A stretch of 31,982 nucleotides of DNA, taken from NCBI GenBank assembly GCA_026988735.1, contig JALSKR010000252.1, forward strand, positions 1-31,982. The letters are read 5' to 3'. Each line of letters opens with the position of its first letter. Position 1 is the first letter of the stretch. A model generated the notes under the pieces. It was not told where the DNA came from and ran no database searches. It was given only the letters and a program-made list of their open reading frames with translations. This DNA comes from Sulfurimonas sp. (GTDB lineage Bacteria; Campylobacterota; Campylobacteria; Campylobacterales; Sulfurimonadaceae). Below are positions 8,189 to 17,605 of the stretch, piece after piece. A program made the translations under genes and the position numbers.

Positions 8189-9069
8189 TATCTTGCCAGA
8201 TTATAAAAAACATTATAACGGATAAGTGTTGTCTCTTTTGGTCTAGGATACCTGCTGTAGGCATACTCTATAGTCTCTTTTGTTGTATCATCAAGAATAT
8301 AGTAGCCACTTTTTGATAGAAAACGAAAACCTGTCATATCTCCGTTTGGATGCAGATAAAATTCTATTACATTGCTTCTGTTTACATTCAAATCCCGCGG
8401 GATATTGACTCGTGCAACGCGATTAAGGACCTGTTGGGTGATGCGGCGCATAATCTCCTGGTTATCTAATATATACTGCTGTTGTCCGGGGGTGAGTTTC
8501 CCAAATTCATCACCGTAGAGTTTTTTAATGTTTTGGGAAATATTGCTGTTGTTGTGTGTTGTTCTTTTCTTGACACTTTTTGCTTCCTGGGCAGATTTGT
8601 CTTCATAAAGCCAAGAGAGTTTGTTTTGTTTTTTCTTTGGTTTTTTCTTTTCTTTTTGTATGGTCTTTTTTTTTACAGGAATATAGGATTTTTTTGTCGG
8701 AAGAGGTTTGACCTTTGGCTGTTTCACTGTTTTTTTAATGATTTTTTTTGTTTTTTTCGGCTTGTTTAATTTTGGTTTTCTGGGTGTTTTCTTTGGTTCA
8801 TACTTTACAGTTTTGGGTTTTACTATTTTTTTCAGTTGCGAGCCTTTTGGCATTGGCGGAGCAACAGGAGTAGGTTTGACTTTTTGCTTTGTAAGTCCAG
8901 ACTTTTTATGCTTTTTAGGCATCTCTTTGAGAGATATCTTAATTCTTTTTTCTTTGGGAACTGCTTTTTTATCCATATCGGGTGTTAAGGTCCACAGTAT
9001 CCACAAAAGCAAAAACAGAAGCAGATGTATCAGTAAAGCAACGAAAAAGGCAAAAGAAGATCTGTTCAA
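8185..9069 (-). CDS. TonB/TolA-like energy transducer
   Basis: This 294-aa envelope protein has one N-terminal membrane anchor (about 7-29, very Leu-rich) with H16 in the position of TonB's conserved His. A long Lys/Pro-rich periplasm-spanning segment follows (about 40-160; repeated PKK, VKP and KPK). The globular C-terminal domain (about 200-294: RVNIPRDLNV, FYLHPNGDMTGFRFLSKSGY) has the TonB_C pattern. It would transmit proton-motive force from ExbBD or TolQR to the outer membrane. No exbB/exbD or tolB/pal is adjacent, so TonB versus TolA is undecided. The start is TTG with a weak ribosome site; the only close ATG is out of frame. Confidence 0.8.
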   Translation of the reverse strand: MNRSSFAFFVALLIHLLLFLLLWILWTLTPDMDKKAVPKEKRIKISLKEMPKKHKKSGLTKQKVKPTPVAPPMPKGSQLKKIVKPKTVKYEPKKTPRKPKLNKPKKTKKIIKKTVKQPKVKPLPTKKSYIPVKKKTIQKEKKKPKKKQNKLSWLYEDKSAQEAKSVKKRTTHNNSNISQNIKKLYGDEFGKLTPGQQQYILDNQEIMRRITQQVLNRVARVNIPRDLNVNRSNVIEFYLHPNGDMTGFRFLSKSGYYILDDTTKETIEYAYSRYPRPKETTLIRYNVFYNLARY

Positions 9070-9120
9070 AAATAATCCATTATTTAATTTGTGAGATTAT
9101 ATCAAATCAATATTAATAGG

Positions 9121-9152
9121 ATTGCTGTCGTTTAGCAATACTTAGATATAAT
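9121..9152 (+). promoter_or_regulatory. hemL promoter with overlapping inverted repeat
   Basis: TATAAT (9147-9152) has a -35-like TTGCTG (9123-9128) 18 nt upstream. The inverted repeat ATTGCT-N7-AGCAAT (9121-9139) covers the -35 element and may be an operator. The regulator is unknown. Confidence 0.45.
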
Positions 9153-9181
9153 TATAAAAAAATAGAGATACAAGGTTGCAA

Positions 9182-10474
9182 ATGAATACAGAGGCATCAC
9201 AAAAAGCATTTGAAGAGGCACAGCGTTTAATCCCGGGTGGGGTTGATTCACCGGTAAGAGCATTTAAAAGTGTTGGAACAACACCTATTTTTATCACTGA
9301 GGGGCAAGGTGCTTACTTAAAAGATGTAGATGGTAACAAGTATGTTGATTATGTGCAGAGTTGGGGGCCTTTACTTTTTGGTCATCGTGATGAAGCTATA
9401 GAAGCGGCTGTGATAGATGCTGTAAAGCATGGGCTGAGCTTTGGCGCACCGACATTGGCAGAGACAGAACTCGCAAAACTTGTTGTCAGTTTTTTTGATT
9501 CCATCGACAAAGTACGTTTTGTAAGCAGCGGAACAGAAGCTGTTATGAGTGCTATTCGTCTGGCACGTGGTTTTACAGGGCGTGATGATATAGTAAAATT
9601 TACCGGATGTTATCACGGACATAGTGATGCTCTTTTGGTTGAAGCGGGAAGCGGTGCGGCAACATTTGGAAATCCATCAAGCCCAGGCGTTCCGGCTGAT
9701 TTTACAAAACATACGCTTTTGGCTGAATATAACAATATAGAAAGTGTCAAAAAATGTTTTGCAGATTCGGATAATATTGCCTGTGTGATTATAGAACCAA
9801 TAGCCGGAAATATGGGACTTGTTCCGGCTGAAAAAGAATTTTTACATGAACTGAGAAAACTTTGTGACGAACACGGTACCCTGCTTTTGTTTGATGAAGT
9901 GATGAGCGGATTCCGTGCAACTGTTCATGGCGCTGAGTCCATCACAGGTGTGAAACCTGACATAGTGACACTTGGCAAGGTGATAGGCGGTGGTATGCCG
10001 GTAGGTGCTTTTGGTGCACGCGCAGAGATAATGGCAATGCTATCACCTGAAGGTCCGGTTTATCAGGCAGGAACACTAAGCGGAAATCCTGTAGCGATGG
10101 CAGCAGGATATACAGCACTTATGAAACTCAAAAAAAATGCAAGAGTGATTGATGTTTTAAACGAAAGAGCCAAAAGACTGGTTGAAGGTATGCAAAGTGC
10201 CGCTGCAAAGTACAATATACCTATGCAGGTAGATACAAGAGGCTCAATGTTTGGTTTTTTCTTTAATGACAAACCTGTAAAAAACTTTAGTGATGCTACA
10301 AAGAGTGATGCAGAACTTTTTGCAAAGTTTCATACAGGAATGCTTGAGAGAGGTTACTATTTTGCCTGTTCTTTATATGAAACCGGATTTATTTCCACTG
10401 CAATTACAGATGAAATGATAGAAAATACCATACAGGCGAGTGATGCAGTCTTTAAGGAGATAACAAATGTCTGA
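9182..10474 (+). CDS. hemL: Glutamate-1-semialdehyde 2,1-aminomutase
   Basis: This PLP enzyme converts glutamate-1-semialdehyde to 5-aminolevulinate, the C5 route to haem and other tetrapyrroles. [14 protein letters not shown] opens the protein, and the PLP lysine is K266 in [12 protein letters not shown]. At 430 aa it is standard. A TTG two codons upstream (9176) directly abuts AAGG, while the ATG at 9182 has 6-nt spacing, so ATG is preferred. The stop overlaps the AtpZ-like start by 8 nt. Confidence 0.97.
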   Translation: MNTEASQKAFEEAQRLIPGGVDSPVRAFKSVGTTPIFITEGQGAYLKDVDGNKYVDYVQSWGPLLFGHRDEAIEAAVIDAVKHGLSFGAPTLAETELAKLVVSFFDSIDKVRFVSSGTEAVMSAIRLARGFTGRDDIVKFTGCYHGHSDALLVEAGSGAATFGNPSSPGVPADFTKHTLLAEYNNIESVKKCFADSDNIACVIIEPIAGNMGLVPAEKEFLHELRKLCDEHGTLLLFDEVMSGFRATVHGAESITGVKPDIVTLGKVIGGGMPVGAFGARAEIMAMLSPEGPVYQAGTLSGNPVAMAAGYTALMKLKKNARVIDVLNERAKRLVEGMQSAAAKYNIPMQVDTRGSMFGFFFNDKPVKNFSDATKSDAELFAKFHTGMLERGYYFACSLYETGFISTAITDEMIENTIQASDAVFKEITNV

Positions 10475-10826
10475 TGACACGCAAGATAAGGTGAACAGCA
10501 AAGCTAGAGAGAATGCCCTGGGGCAACGCAAACCAAGAATAAAACCTATTGTAGAGGCAGCTGACAGTCTCTCTTTAGGCATATCTATGGTTGTGGCGGT
10601 ACTGTTGGGTGTCGGTATTGGCTGGCTGTTAAAAAGATGGACAGATATCGCGTGGCTTTTTTGGGTAGGTGTTTTCATTGGAGTTGCAGCAGCAATATTA
10701 AATATTTATAAAGCATACTCAAAACAGTACAAAGAATTTGAAAAACTGGCAAAAGAAGACAGGTATGCAATAAAAAAACAACTTGAAGATGATGAGGATG
10801 AGGATTACGGTGAAAAAAACTATTAG
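10467..10826 (+). CDS. AtpZ/AtpI-family membrane protein
   Basis: This 119-aa protein has a charged N-terminus, then two hydrophobic helices (about 36-58 and 66-86) with the glycine-rich [12 protein letters not shown] and [16 protein letters not shown] typical of AtpZ/AtpI. The acidic tail is rich in Asp/Glu. Family members help assemble the ATP synthase c-ring or carry Mg/Ca. Here there is no atp operon; the gene is wedged between hemL and a membrane protein and overlaps both, so its role is inferred only from family. Confidence 0.8.
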   Translation: MSDDTQDKVNSKARENALGQRKPRIKPIVEAADSLSLGISMVVAVLLGVGIGWLLKRWTDIAWLFWVGVFIGVAAAILNIYKAYSKQYKEFEKLAKEDRYAIKKQLEDDEDEDYGEKNY

Positions 10827-11316
10827 TATTTTTTTTGTGGTACAGATTCTGATTTTTATCACATATTTTTATTCTCAAAAAATATTTTTAAATATTGAAA
10901 TTGCATTCTTAAGTGCTTTTCTAATTATACTCGGTTCCTCATATTCTTACAGAAAAATGATTCATAATAAAATTGATACTAAAGAATATGAAGAAGAACG
11001 TGACCTGCTTGACACAATAGATGATCCGCATGGACTTTACGAAGATGACAGTATAAATAATACACCGGCAGAAGAACTTGATTTAAAACAGATTGTCAAA
11101 GAAGAAAAAGCAAAAATAAAGACTTTAAGTCTAAAAAATGCAAAACACGGCTTCAGAGGCAGTGTTTCCATTGTACGGATTGTACCCTATATAGTGCTTA
11201 TATTAGGATTTATAGCTTTGAAAAACAATGAAGTACTGGAACTGGCATATTACCTTCCGTCTCTTTTAATCGGAATTGTAACCGGTGCTTTTGCCTCTAA
11301 AGAAGTTTTAGCTTAA
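10810..11316 (+). CDS. Membrane protein with central acidic cytoplasmic domain
   Basis: I do not recognise the family. From the GTG start the protein is 168 aa: two hydrophobic segments ([20 protein letters not shown] and IAFLSAFLIILGSSY), a roughly 75-residue hydrophilic part (EEERDLLDTIDDPHGLYEDD and onward), then two more hydrophobic segments near the C-terminus (VPYIVLILGFIAL and YLPSLLIGIVTGAF). Upstream in-frame ATGs (10783 on) lie deeper in the AtpZ-like gene; the GTG has GAGG about 7 nt before it. It overlaps its neighbour by 17 nt, so hemL, the AtpZ-like gene and this gene form one coupled unit. Links to ATP synthase or haem synthesis are unproven. Confidence 0.75.
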   Translation: MKKTISIFFVVQILIFITYFYSQKIFLNIEIAFLSAFLIILGSSYSYRKMIHNKIDTKEYEEERDLLDTIDDPHGLYEDDSINNTPAEELDLKQIVKEEKAKIKTLSLKNAKHGFRGSVSIVRIVPYIVLILGFIALKNNEVLELAYYLPSLLIGIVTGAFASKEVLA

Positions 11317-11336
11317 GGGCGTAGAAGCGCCCTTAA
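11313..11336. terminator. Shared hairpin between convergent genes
   Basis: A perfect 9-bp inverted repeat TTAAGGGCG-TAGAAG-CGCCCTTAA overlaps the stop codons of both converging genes. Neither side has a clear T run, so termination strength is uncertain, but it could serve both directions. Confidence 0.6.
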
Positions 11337-12028
11337 TGTGTTATGATTGGAAGATGTATGGATATTGATTTTTTAGTAATTTCTACATAAAAATCATATT
11401 TGTCAGCGAGCATTTTGATGTCTGGCAACACTTCTTTGTCAATATTGTCCGCTATAACAGAGATAGAAAAAAGACCATATTTTTTGTCATGAAACTTGAT
11501 ATATTCTCCAACAATATAGGAAATTTTTGTTTCAATGACTCTGCTTTTTTGGGATGCTTTATATATGAAATTTAACAACTTGATTAAATTATTGGCATTG
11601 ACAACAACATCAGGAATAGTCGGGTCATAGTTTTTAATAAAATTTATTTCCGAACTGATGGAATTTGAAGCAATACATAAATCTGTAATTGTAAATATAT
11701 TTGTGAGTTCACCATCAGGTTTTTTTGTATTTATTTTGTAGGTTGGTGCCTGGTAGAGTTTGATACCTATGCACTCTTCGTCTTCATAGCCGACAGTAAT
11801 GGCAAAAAATTTATATCTGCCGTATTCCAGTTCTAAAAAGGTTGTTTTAAAACCAAAAGTTATGTTGGCATAGGTTTGGGCAAGGTTAAAAAGTTCACTG
11901 GGCTGGACAGAACCCAGTAGAAACTGAGCTTCTGTATTGAGAGAAATTATTTTTCCATTAGAATGAAATAAAATGAATGGATTATAATCGTTTTCTATCC
12001 ATTTTTGTTCTAATGTCATATTCATCAT
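11333..12028 (-). CDS. PAS-like / degenerate kinase-like protein coupled to rpoD
   Basis: This 231-aa soluble protein has no family I can name with certainty. Residues about 15-105 read like a PAS domain (NPFILFHSNGKIISLNTEAQ, then strands ending in YKFFAITVG and CIGIKLYQ). Residues about 130-231 recall the outline of a GHKL/HATPase domain (NANNLIKLLNFIYKAS, then MLADKYDFYVEITKKSISIH) but lack the N and G boxes that bind ATP. There is no phospho-acceptor His box. The start codon overlaps the rpoD stop (TAATG), so it is made together with the primary sigma factor. A sensor or sigma partner is a possibility, not shown. Confidence 0.75.
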   Translation of the reverse strand: MMNMTLEQKWIENDYNPFILFHSNGKIISLNTEAQFLLGSVQPSELFNLAQTYANITFGFKTTFLELEYGRYKFFAITVGYEDEECIGIKLYQAPTYKINTKKPDGELTNIFTITDLCIASNSISSEINFIKNYDPTIPDVVVNANNLIKLLNFIYKASQKSRVIETKISYIVGEYIKFHDKKYGLFSISVIADNIDKEVLPDIKMLADKYDFYVEITKKSISIHLPIITH

Positions 12029-13869
12029 TATTCTTCAATATAGTTTTTTAGTTTTCGTCCAACTTTAGGATGTTTAAGTTTTTTGATGGCACTTGATTCA
12101 ATCTGACGAACACGCTCACGGGTTACACTGAGTTCTTTACCAATCTCTTCAAGTGTCCTGTCACTTTCATCATCCATAATTCCGAATCGGAGTTTGATAA
12201 CGGCTTTTTCTCTTTCATTCAACTGCTCAAGAACCTGTTCAATCTGAATTCTCAAATCATCTTTTAAGATGGCATCAGAAGGAGAAAGGGATGCCTTGTC
12301 TTCTATAAAGTCACCAAATCGACCATCATCTTCGCTTCCTATCGGTGCTTCAAGTGATATAGGCTCTTTTGTAATTTTAATAACGTTTTTGACCTTTTCA
12401 ACAGAAAGACCAACTTCTTTTGCAATTGTATCAACATCCGGCTCTTTTCCGTTTTCCTGTAGGTGTTTACGCATAATTTTATTGATACGGTTAATCGTCT
12501 CGATCATATGAATCGGAATACGTATAGTTCTGGCCTGATCTGCTATGGCACGAGAAATAGCCTGACGAATCCACCATGTTGCATAGGTTGAAAATTTGTA
12601 TCCTTTTTGATATTCAAATTTGTCAACTGCTTTCATAAGTCCGATATTTCCTTCCTGGATAAGGTCAAGGAACGGCAAACCACGGTTTGTATAACGCTTG
12701 GCAATGGAGACTACAAGACGTAAATTCGATTTTGCCATTTTTGTTTTGGAAATTTCCGAAATATTTTTACCGCGTTTTATCTGTTCTAAAATATCAGCAA
12801 GTTTTTCCGGTTCCATATCAAAGCTGTTTTTGGAAGCCTCTTTAGTTTGAACAAGTTTTTTAATTTCCATATATGTTGAAACCATCGTAGCTTCAGGAAC
12901 CATGTTGGCAATGTCTTCTTTTGTCAGATCCTGAATCTTTTCCACTAAAATTTTATGATTTGCTTTTAATGTTGCATTGAAAAGAGGCAGTTTGTACTCT
13001 AAACGTTTCAGCTCTTTGTCATACCCTTCGTCACTCTTGAGGGTCGTCTCCATCGCTTTTACCAGTTCATTTATAAGTTTTGAAGTAGGTCCGAGGTCAA
13101 GAAGTTTCTCTTTGAGTACAGATTTTTTGTATGTTACAGTCAAATAGTAGTGTACAATTTCTTCAGTAAGCTCCCCGTCAAGATTTTCAGGTGCTTTTTC
13201 TGTGGCTTTTACCCAGTCTTTTTTCGCTTTTTCCAAAGCTTTGAAACTTGTAGATACTTTTTCAACTCTGCTTTTGTCTTTTACAGAGAGTGTTTTTTCT
13301 GCCGAGTCATCATCTGTCTCATCATCTCCGTCATCTTTTTCGTCTTCAAAACTTTTAAAGAGTTCTTTGACGCGTCTTTCTCGATTGATAAGAGGTTCTT
13401 TATAGTCTAGAATGAAATCTATCAGATAGGGTACAGAACAGATGGCATCTATAATAATGCTTTCTCCGGCTTCTATCTTTTTAGAAATTTCAATCTCTTC
13501 TTCTTTTGTAAGAAGTGGAATCTGTCCCATTTCGCGAAGATACATACGAACAGGAGAATCTGAACGGGACCATTCAAGAAGTTCATGCTCTTTTAAAATA
13601 TCAAATTTATCTGTTTCATTGTCTTCGAGCATTTTTCGCTGGGCACTTCTGCGTGCTTCTGCTTCTTGATCATTTAATTTTTTAGCATGTTCGCTGGAGG
13701 TATAGATACATTTTTTATGTTTTTGGAGAAGTTTATAAATATTTTTTGCCTGAGCAGCTGTAGGCTGTTTGTCAAAAAATTCGATTAAAGATTCATAAGT
13801 GACACAATCTTTGGACTTGTGTTCTTCAAAAAAGGTCTCTAAAGCTTTGTTGAGTTCTTTTGCTGTCAT
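12028..13869 (-). CDS. rpoD: RNA polymerase primary sigma factor (sigma-70)
   Basis: This is the housekeeping sigma factor. The 613 residues hold an N-terminal region 1.1 ([25 protein letters not shown]), region 1.2 ([11 protein letters not shown]), an acidic non-conserved insert (about 170-190), region 2 with TYATWWIRQ at 428-436 next to [16 protein letters not shown], region 3, and region 4 with [20 protein letters not shown]. The promoter boxes seen through the window (TATAAT, weak -35) suit this sigma. The ATG is 11 nt from GGAG, which can fold with CTCC (GGAG-CACC-CTCC) and may be partly masked. It is divergent from the flagellar rod genes. Confidence 0.97.
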   Translation of the reverse strand: MTAKELNKALETFFEEHKSKDCVTYESLIEFFDKQPTAAQAKNIYKLLQKHKKCIYTSSEHAKKLNDQEAEARRSAQRKMLEDNETDKFDILKEHELLEWSRSDSPVRMYLREMGQIPLLTKEEEIEISKKIEAGESIIIDAICSVPYLIDFILDYKEPLINRERRVKELFKSFEDEKDDGDDETDDDSAEKTLSVKDKSRVEKVSTSFKALEKAKKDWVKATEKAPENLDGELTEEIVHYYLTVTYKKSVLKEKLLDLGPTSKLINELVKAMETTLKSDEGYDKELKRLEYKLPLFNATLKANHKILVEKIQDLTKEDIANMVPEATMVSTYMEIKKLVQTKEASKNSFDMEPEKLADILEQIKRGKNISEISKTKMAKSNLRLVVSIAKRYTNRGLPFLDLIQEGNIGLMKAVDKFEYQKGYKFSTYATWWIRQAISRAIADQARTIRIPIHMIETINRINKIMRKHLQENGKEPDVDTIAKEVGLSVEKVKNVIKITKEPISLEAPIGSEDDGRFGDFIEDKASLSPSDAILKDDLRIQIEQVLEQLNEREKAVIKLRFGIMDDESDRTLEEIGKELSVTRERVRQIESSAIKKLKHPKVGRKLKNYIEE

Positions 13870-13911
13870 ATGGGAGGGTGCTCCAATTGAGTTAAGGTTT
13901 TTAAAAGGTGG

Positions 13912-13917
13912 ATTATA
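13912..13917 (-). promoter_or_regulatory. Putative rpoD -10 box
   Basis: TATAAT on the minus strand (in GGTATAATCC) is about 43 nt before the rpoD ATG. No convincing -35 is seen at 17 nt. Confidence 0.5.
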
Positions 13918-13960
13918 CCGAAATATTCTTAACAGATGCTTTTTTTCGAATAAAATTTTG

Positions 13961-13980
13961 TTGGAACGGACATTGCTTAT
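13961..13980 (+). promoter_or_regulatory. Sigma-54 promoter for flgF-flgG
   Basis: TTGGAACG-GACA-TTGCTTAT matches the sigma-54 consensus TGGCACG-N4-TTGCW with one change. The invariant GG (13963-13964) and GC (13975-13976) are exactly 10 nt apart. Transcription would start near 13988, about 20 nt before the flgF ATG. In Campylobacter and Helicobacter, rod and hook genes are RpoN/FlgR dependent, which agrees. Confidence 0.85.
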
Positions 13981-13989
13981 TACATGTAA
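13980..13989. repeat. TTACATGTAA palindrome, intergenic copy
   Basis: This is one of six perfect copies in the window; the others (1490, 17507, 18961, 21134 and 26705, first base) are all inside genes. This copy overlaps the predicted sigma-54 start site of flgF. Confidence 0.6.
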
Positions 13990-14008
13990 ACTAATACAGG
14001 GGCAATAA

Positions 14009-14830
14009 ATGCAAACAGGTTATTACAGTTCTGCTGCCGGGATGGTAACGCAGTTTAACAGACTTGATACCATTGCAAATAATTTGGCAAATGTGAATAC
14101 AAACGGTTTTAAAGAAGATCAGCTTATCGTCGGTGATTTTATGCGGCTGTATAAAGAGGCAAGGGATGAACTTCCAAACAGTGACAATTCCAAAGAGAGT
14201 GCAGCTTTTTTAAACAGAACAATGACACGGGCACCACAGATAGTAGACTCTTATACTGACTACTCTGTTGGAAATATGCAAAAAAGTTCAAACTCTTTGG
14301 ATTTTGCACTCTCTCAAGAAGGATTGTTTTTTGCAGTGAAAACACCCGAGGGCATACGCCTTACCCGCGACGGTGCTTTTACCCTCAATGATGAAGGAAA
14401 GCTTGTTACCAAACAGGGGTACGAGGTACTTCCGAGTGATTATCAAAAGTCAAAAGAGGGAATCAGTTTTGCGACAATGGACAGTGTTATAGAAGTAGAC
14501 AAAAACGGGCAGATTTTTACAAATGTTCCAAACAGTCTCTCTCTAGTGGAAAATAAAAAATTATTTATTGCTCAGCCTGACAATCTCAAAGATCTTATCA
14601 AAGAGGGTGACAACCTTTACAGACTTCCGGATACAGACTCTTTAACAAGCATTGAACAAAGTGGTGCAGTCAGACAGGGTTTTGTGGAAAAAAGCAATGT
14701 GAATGCAGTAAAAATGATGACACAGCTTATTGAAACGAACAGACTTGTAGGAATGTATCAAAAGGTAATGGATGCACAAATGAATGATATGAACAGAGAC
14801 GCAATAGAAAAACTTGCGAAAAAAGCTTAA
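14009..14830 (+). CDS. flgF: Flagellar distal/proximal rod protein FlgF (campylobacterial FlgG2)
   Basis: This 273-aa rod-hook family protein is exported through the flagellar type III apparatus and forms part of the rod. It has the N-terminal family motif ([16 protein letters not shown]), the middle [26 protein letters not shown] region, and the C-terminal helix region [12 protein letters not shown] near [12 protein letters not shown]. It precedes flgG by 20 nt and has its own sigma-54 promoter with AGGGG 6 nt before the ATG. In Campylobacter jejuni the corresponding gene is named flgG2; the name flgF is by position. Confidence 0.92.
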   Translation: MQTGYYSSAAGMVTQFNRLDTIANNLANVNTNGFKEDQLIVGDFMRLYKEARDELPNSDNSKESAAFLNRTMTRAPQIVDSYTDYSVGNMQKSSNSLDFALSQEGLFFAVKTPEGIRLTRDGAFTLNDEGKLVTKQGYEVLPSDYQKSKEGISFATMDSVIEVDKNGQIFTNVPNSLSLVENKKLFIAQPDNLKDLIKEGDNLYRLPDTDSLTSIEQSGAVRQGFVEKSNVNAVKMMTQLIETNRLVGMYQKVMDAQMNDMNRDAIEKLAKKA

Positions 14831-14850
14831 AATAAAGGAATAATACTACT

Positions 14851-15639
14851 ATGATGCAATCACTCTATACAGCTTCAACAGGAATGTTGGGGATGCAGAC
14901 ACAAATTGATACGACAGCGAATAACATTGCCAATGTAAATACTATAGGATTTAAGAAATCTCGTGCAGAATTTGCTGACTTGATGTATCATGTAATGGAA
15001 TATGCCGGAACATCTACAAGTGATACAACAAAAAGTCCTACAGGTATAGAAGTTGGTTTGGGCGCTCGTCCTACAGCAATAAATAAAATATTTTCCGAAG
15101 GTTCTTTAAAACAGACGGATAATAATCTGGATTTGGCTATTACGGGCAGAGGCTTTTTTAAAATGGAACTGCCTGACGGGACACAGGTTTATTCTAAAAA
15201 CGGTGCTTTTAAAATAGATCAAAACGGAACGATTGTCAACAGTGACGGATACACATTGGTACCACAGATTGTTATTCCGCCTGATGCGACAAATATTAAT
15301 ATCGGTACAGACGGAACAGTGACAGTGATTCAGCCGGGACAGACACAGGCAACACAGATAGGACAGATTCAAACAACCAATTTTATAAATCCGGCCGGTT
15401 TGCATGCAATGGGTGATAATCTTTATCTTGAAACTGACAGTTCGGGTCAGCCTGTTGAAGGGATTCCCGGTATTGACGGGTTGGGAACGTTAAGACAGGG
15501 GTTTGTGGAACTCAGTAATGTTGAGTTGGTAGTTGAACTTACAGATTTAATTACAGGACAGCGTGCCTATGATGCAAACTCTAAAATCATTACCACCAGT
15601 GATGAGATGCTTCAAACTACAAATAACCTCAAGCGATAG
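14851..15639 (+). CDS. flgG: Flagellar distal rod protein FlgG
   Basis: This protein forms the distal rod that crosses the peptidoglycan and outer membrane rings. At 262 aa it has standard length. It shows MQSLYTASTGMLGMQ at the start, IANNIANVNTIGFKKSRAEF, GRGFFKMELPDGTQVYSKNGAF, and the C-terminal LSNVELVVELTDLITGQRAY. It is co-transcribed with flgF from the sigma-54 promoter. The ribosome site AAAGGA lies 11 nt from the first of two adjacent ATGs, so either codon may be used. Confidence 0.97.
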   Translation: MMQSLYTASTGMLGMQTQIDTTANNIANVNTIGFKKSRAEFADLMYHVMEYAGTSTSDTTKSPTGIEVGLGARPTAINKIFSEGSLKQTDNNLDLAITGRGFFKMELPDGTQVYSKNGAFKIDQNGTIVNSDGYTLVPQIVIPPDATNINIGTDGTVTVIQPGQTQATQIGQIQTTNFINPAGLHAMGDNLYLETDSSGQPVEGIPGIDGLGTLRQGFVELSNVELVVELTDLITGQRAYDANSKIITTSDEMLQTTNNLKR

Positions 15640-15654
15640 TAATCTTATGAAACT

Positions 15655-15680
15655 GTATTGATATTTGTTAATATTAATAC
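15655..15680 (+). terminator. Putative terminator after flgG
   Basis: An 11-bp stem (15655-15665 with 15670-15680, one G:U) with loop TGTT lies 15 nt after the flgG stop and is followed by GGTTTATTTG. It is AT-rich with a poor T run, so only moderately convincing. Confidence 0.5.
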
Positions 15681-15729
15681 GGTTTATTTGTAAAATCATT
15701 TTTTAATTAACTTCATATAACATTTTAGA

Positions 15730-15735
15730 TATAAT
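15730..15735 (+). promoter_or_regulatory. Putative leuD -10 box
   Basis: TATAAT (in TAGATATAATCGC) lies 35 nt before the leuD ATG, with a weak -35-like TTAACT 17 nt upstream. It would start the leuD-to-trmL run. Confidence 0.5.
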
Positions 15736-15770
15736 CGCAAAATTATTTAGTAAAAACAATAGGATTTTAG

Positions 15771-16277
15771 ATGCAAAAAGCAAACATAGATGGAAAAGTT
15801 TGGAAATTTGGAAAAGATATAGATACCGATTTGATTATTGCTGCAAGATATTTAAATACTTCAGTACCGGAAGAACTTGCAAAACATGTAATGGAAGACT
15901 CTGATCCGGAATTTGTAAACAAAATGACTCCGGGTGATGTTATCGTCGCAGGCGAGAATTTTGGTTGCGGAAGTTCACGTGAACACGCTCCTATTGCATT
16001 GAAAGCTGCCGGTGTAGCTGCAATCATTGCGCCTACATTTGCCAGAATTTTTTACAGAAATGCATTTAATATGGGTCTGCCTATATTTGAACTTAAAGAA
16101 GCAGATGAGATTCAAGAGGGTGATGCAATCAGCATTGATATGAATGCAGGCACAATTACAAATAAAAGTACAGATAAAACATATAAATTTACTCCGATTC
16201 CTGCTTTCATGCAGGAATTGATAGACGCAGGTGGTTTGATGAACTTTGCAAAAAATGAAGTAGAAGGAAAAAAATAG
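15771..16277 (+). CDS. leuD: 3-isopropylmalate dehydratase small subunit
   Basis: This is the swivelling aconitase-type domain that, with LeuC (Fe-S subunit), isomerises 2- to 3-isopropylmalate in leucine synthesis. At 168 aa it is the short LeuD form. It has GKDIDTDLIIAARYL and the substrate loop ENFGCGSSREHAP, with the conserved serines and arginine. leuB follows immediately, but leuC is not in the window, so the leu genes are split. The ATG follows AGGATTTTAG. Confidence 0.95.
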   Translation: MQKANIDGKVWKFGKDIDTDLIIAARYLNTSVPEELAKHVMEDSDPEFVNKMTPGDVIVAGENFGCGSSREHAPIALKAAGVAAIIAPTFARIFYRNAFNMGLPIFELKEADEIQEGDAISIDMNAGTITNKSTDKTYKFTPIPAFMQELIDAGGLMNFAKNEVEGKK

Positions 16278-17345
16278 ATGAAATCATATAAAATAGCACT
16301 TATAAAAGGTGATGGAATTGGTCCTGAAATTATTGACGAGGCTGTAAAAGTGTTGGATGCAGTTGCATCATACAGTGGCTTTATTCTGAAATATGAAGAT
16401 TTATTAATGGGTGGCTGCGCGTATGATATTACAGGTGATCCGCTTCCTCAAGAGACAATTTCCGGAGCATTGAATTCTGATGCTGTACTTTTTGGTGCTA
16501 TCGGCGGTGAAAAATGGGACAATCTGCCTCGTGAAAAGCGTCCCGAAAGCGGTCTTTTGCGTTTTAGAAAGGAGCTTGGTGTGTATGCCAATTTACGTCC
16601 GGCGGTTGTGTATGATGAACTTGTAAATGCTTCTTCATTGAAACCGGAGGTAGTCCGCGGTGTTGACTTAATGGTAGTTCGTGAGCTTATCGGCGGTATC
16701 TATTTTGGTGAACCTAAGGGACGAGATGAACACAAAGGCTGGAATACAATGGTCTATACACGCGATGAGATAGTCCGTATAGCGCATCAGGCATTCAAAA
16801 TTGCCATGACCCGTTCTAAGCGTGTATGCTCAATTGACAAAGCCAATGTTCTGGATGTTTCTCAGCTGTGGAGAGAAACTGTTGAAGAAGTGGCTGTTGA
16901 GTATCCTGAAGTAGAACTTTCTCATATGTATGTAGATAATGCGGCAATGCAGCTTATTCGTGATCCGAAACAGTTTGATGTCATGCTTACAGGAAATATC
17001 TTTGGTGATATATTAAGCGATGAGGCAAGTATGCTCTCAGGTTCTATAGGACTGTTGCCATCTGCTTCAATCGGTGCCAAAATCGGTGTATATGAGCCTA
17101 TTCACGGTTCGGCACCTGATATTGCAGGGCAGGGAATAGCAAACCCTATAGCAACTATTTCTTCGGCATCAATGATGCTTCGATATGCGCTCAAAGAAGA
17201 AGAAGCAGCCGATAAGATTGACAATGCCATCAAAAAAACCTTGAGTGAAGGGTACAGAACCGGTGACTTGGCTCAGTTTGATGCAAAAGAAGTCTGTTCA
17301 ACAAGTGAAATTGGTTCAATTATTGCAAACTACATAGAAAAGTAG
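16278..17345 (+). CDS. leuB: 3-isopropylmalate dehydrogenase
   Basis: This enzyme oxidises and decarboxylates 3-isopropylmalate with NAD and a divalent metal, the third step of leucine synthesis. At 355 aa it has family length. GDGIGPEI opens the fold, [16 protein letters not shown] carries substrate arginines, the catalytic Tyr is in the [14 protein letters not shown] region, and the family signature runs from [20 protein letters not shown]. The start codon abuts the leuD stop with no gap, so the pair is coupled. Confidence 0.97.
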   Translation: MKSYKIALIKGDGIGPEIIDEAVKVLDAVASYSGFILKYEDLLMGGCAYDITGDPLPQETISGALNSDAVLFGAIGGEKWDNLPREKRPESGLLRFRKELGVYANLRPAVVYDELVNASSLKPEVVRGVDLMVVRELIGGIYFGEPKGRDEHKGWNTMVYTRDEIVRIAHQAFKIAMTRSKRVCSIDKANVLDVSQLWRETVEEVAVEYPEVELSHMYVDNAAMQLIRDPKQFDVMLTGNIFGDILSDEASMLSGSIGLLPSASIGAKIGVYEPIHGSAPDIAGQGIANPIATISSASMMLRYALKEEEAADKIDNAIKKTLSEGYRTGDLAQFDAKEVCSTSEIGSIIANYIEK

Positions 17346-17356
17346 GCTGATTTCAT

Positions 17357-17605
17357 ATGCAGACTCTGACTTTGGCAAATATTTATGAACTGCAAGGTTT
17401 AAAAGAAGAGGCATTGGAAATTTATAAAGAAGTCTTGAAAAAAGATCCAAATAACAGTGATGCCAAAATTGCTATAAGAAGACTCTCCGGTATGAGAAAA
17501 AAGTTTTTACATGTAAATGTTCAAATGAAAGAGTATTTTTTAAAAATGGATTCTGAAGTTGAGTTCAAAGAGTTTGAAAGGTGGTTATTAAAAGCATGGA
17601 ACTAA
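17357..17605 (+). CDS. Small TPR-like protein
   Basis: This is an 82-aa soluble protein. Residues 3-36 (LANIYELQGLKEEALEIYKE, then DPNNSDA) are one tetratricopeptide-type repeat with the small-residue and Pro-Asn pattern between helices. The remainder is helical, charged, and ends FKEFERWLLKAWN. It overlaps the next gene by 10 nt. A similar small gene sits before ciaD in Campylobacter jejuni (Cj0787, from memory). A partner-binding role with its neighbour is inference. Confidence 0.8.
   Translation: MQTLTLANIYELQGLKEEALEIYKEVLKKDPNNSDAKIAIRRLSGMRKKFLHVNVQMKEYFLKMDSEVEFKEFERWLLKAWN

Noticed and set aside
8482..9094. Phe-rich plus-strand ORFs opposite the TonB-like gene
   Set aside because: The Phe runs are the complement of the Lys/Pro-rich codons of the TonB-like protein.
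11313..11336. Operator or repeat element
   Set aside because: The perfect inverted repeat spans two convergent stop codons, which is more simply a shared terminator.
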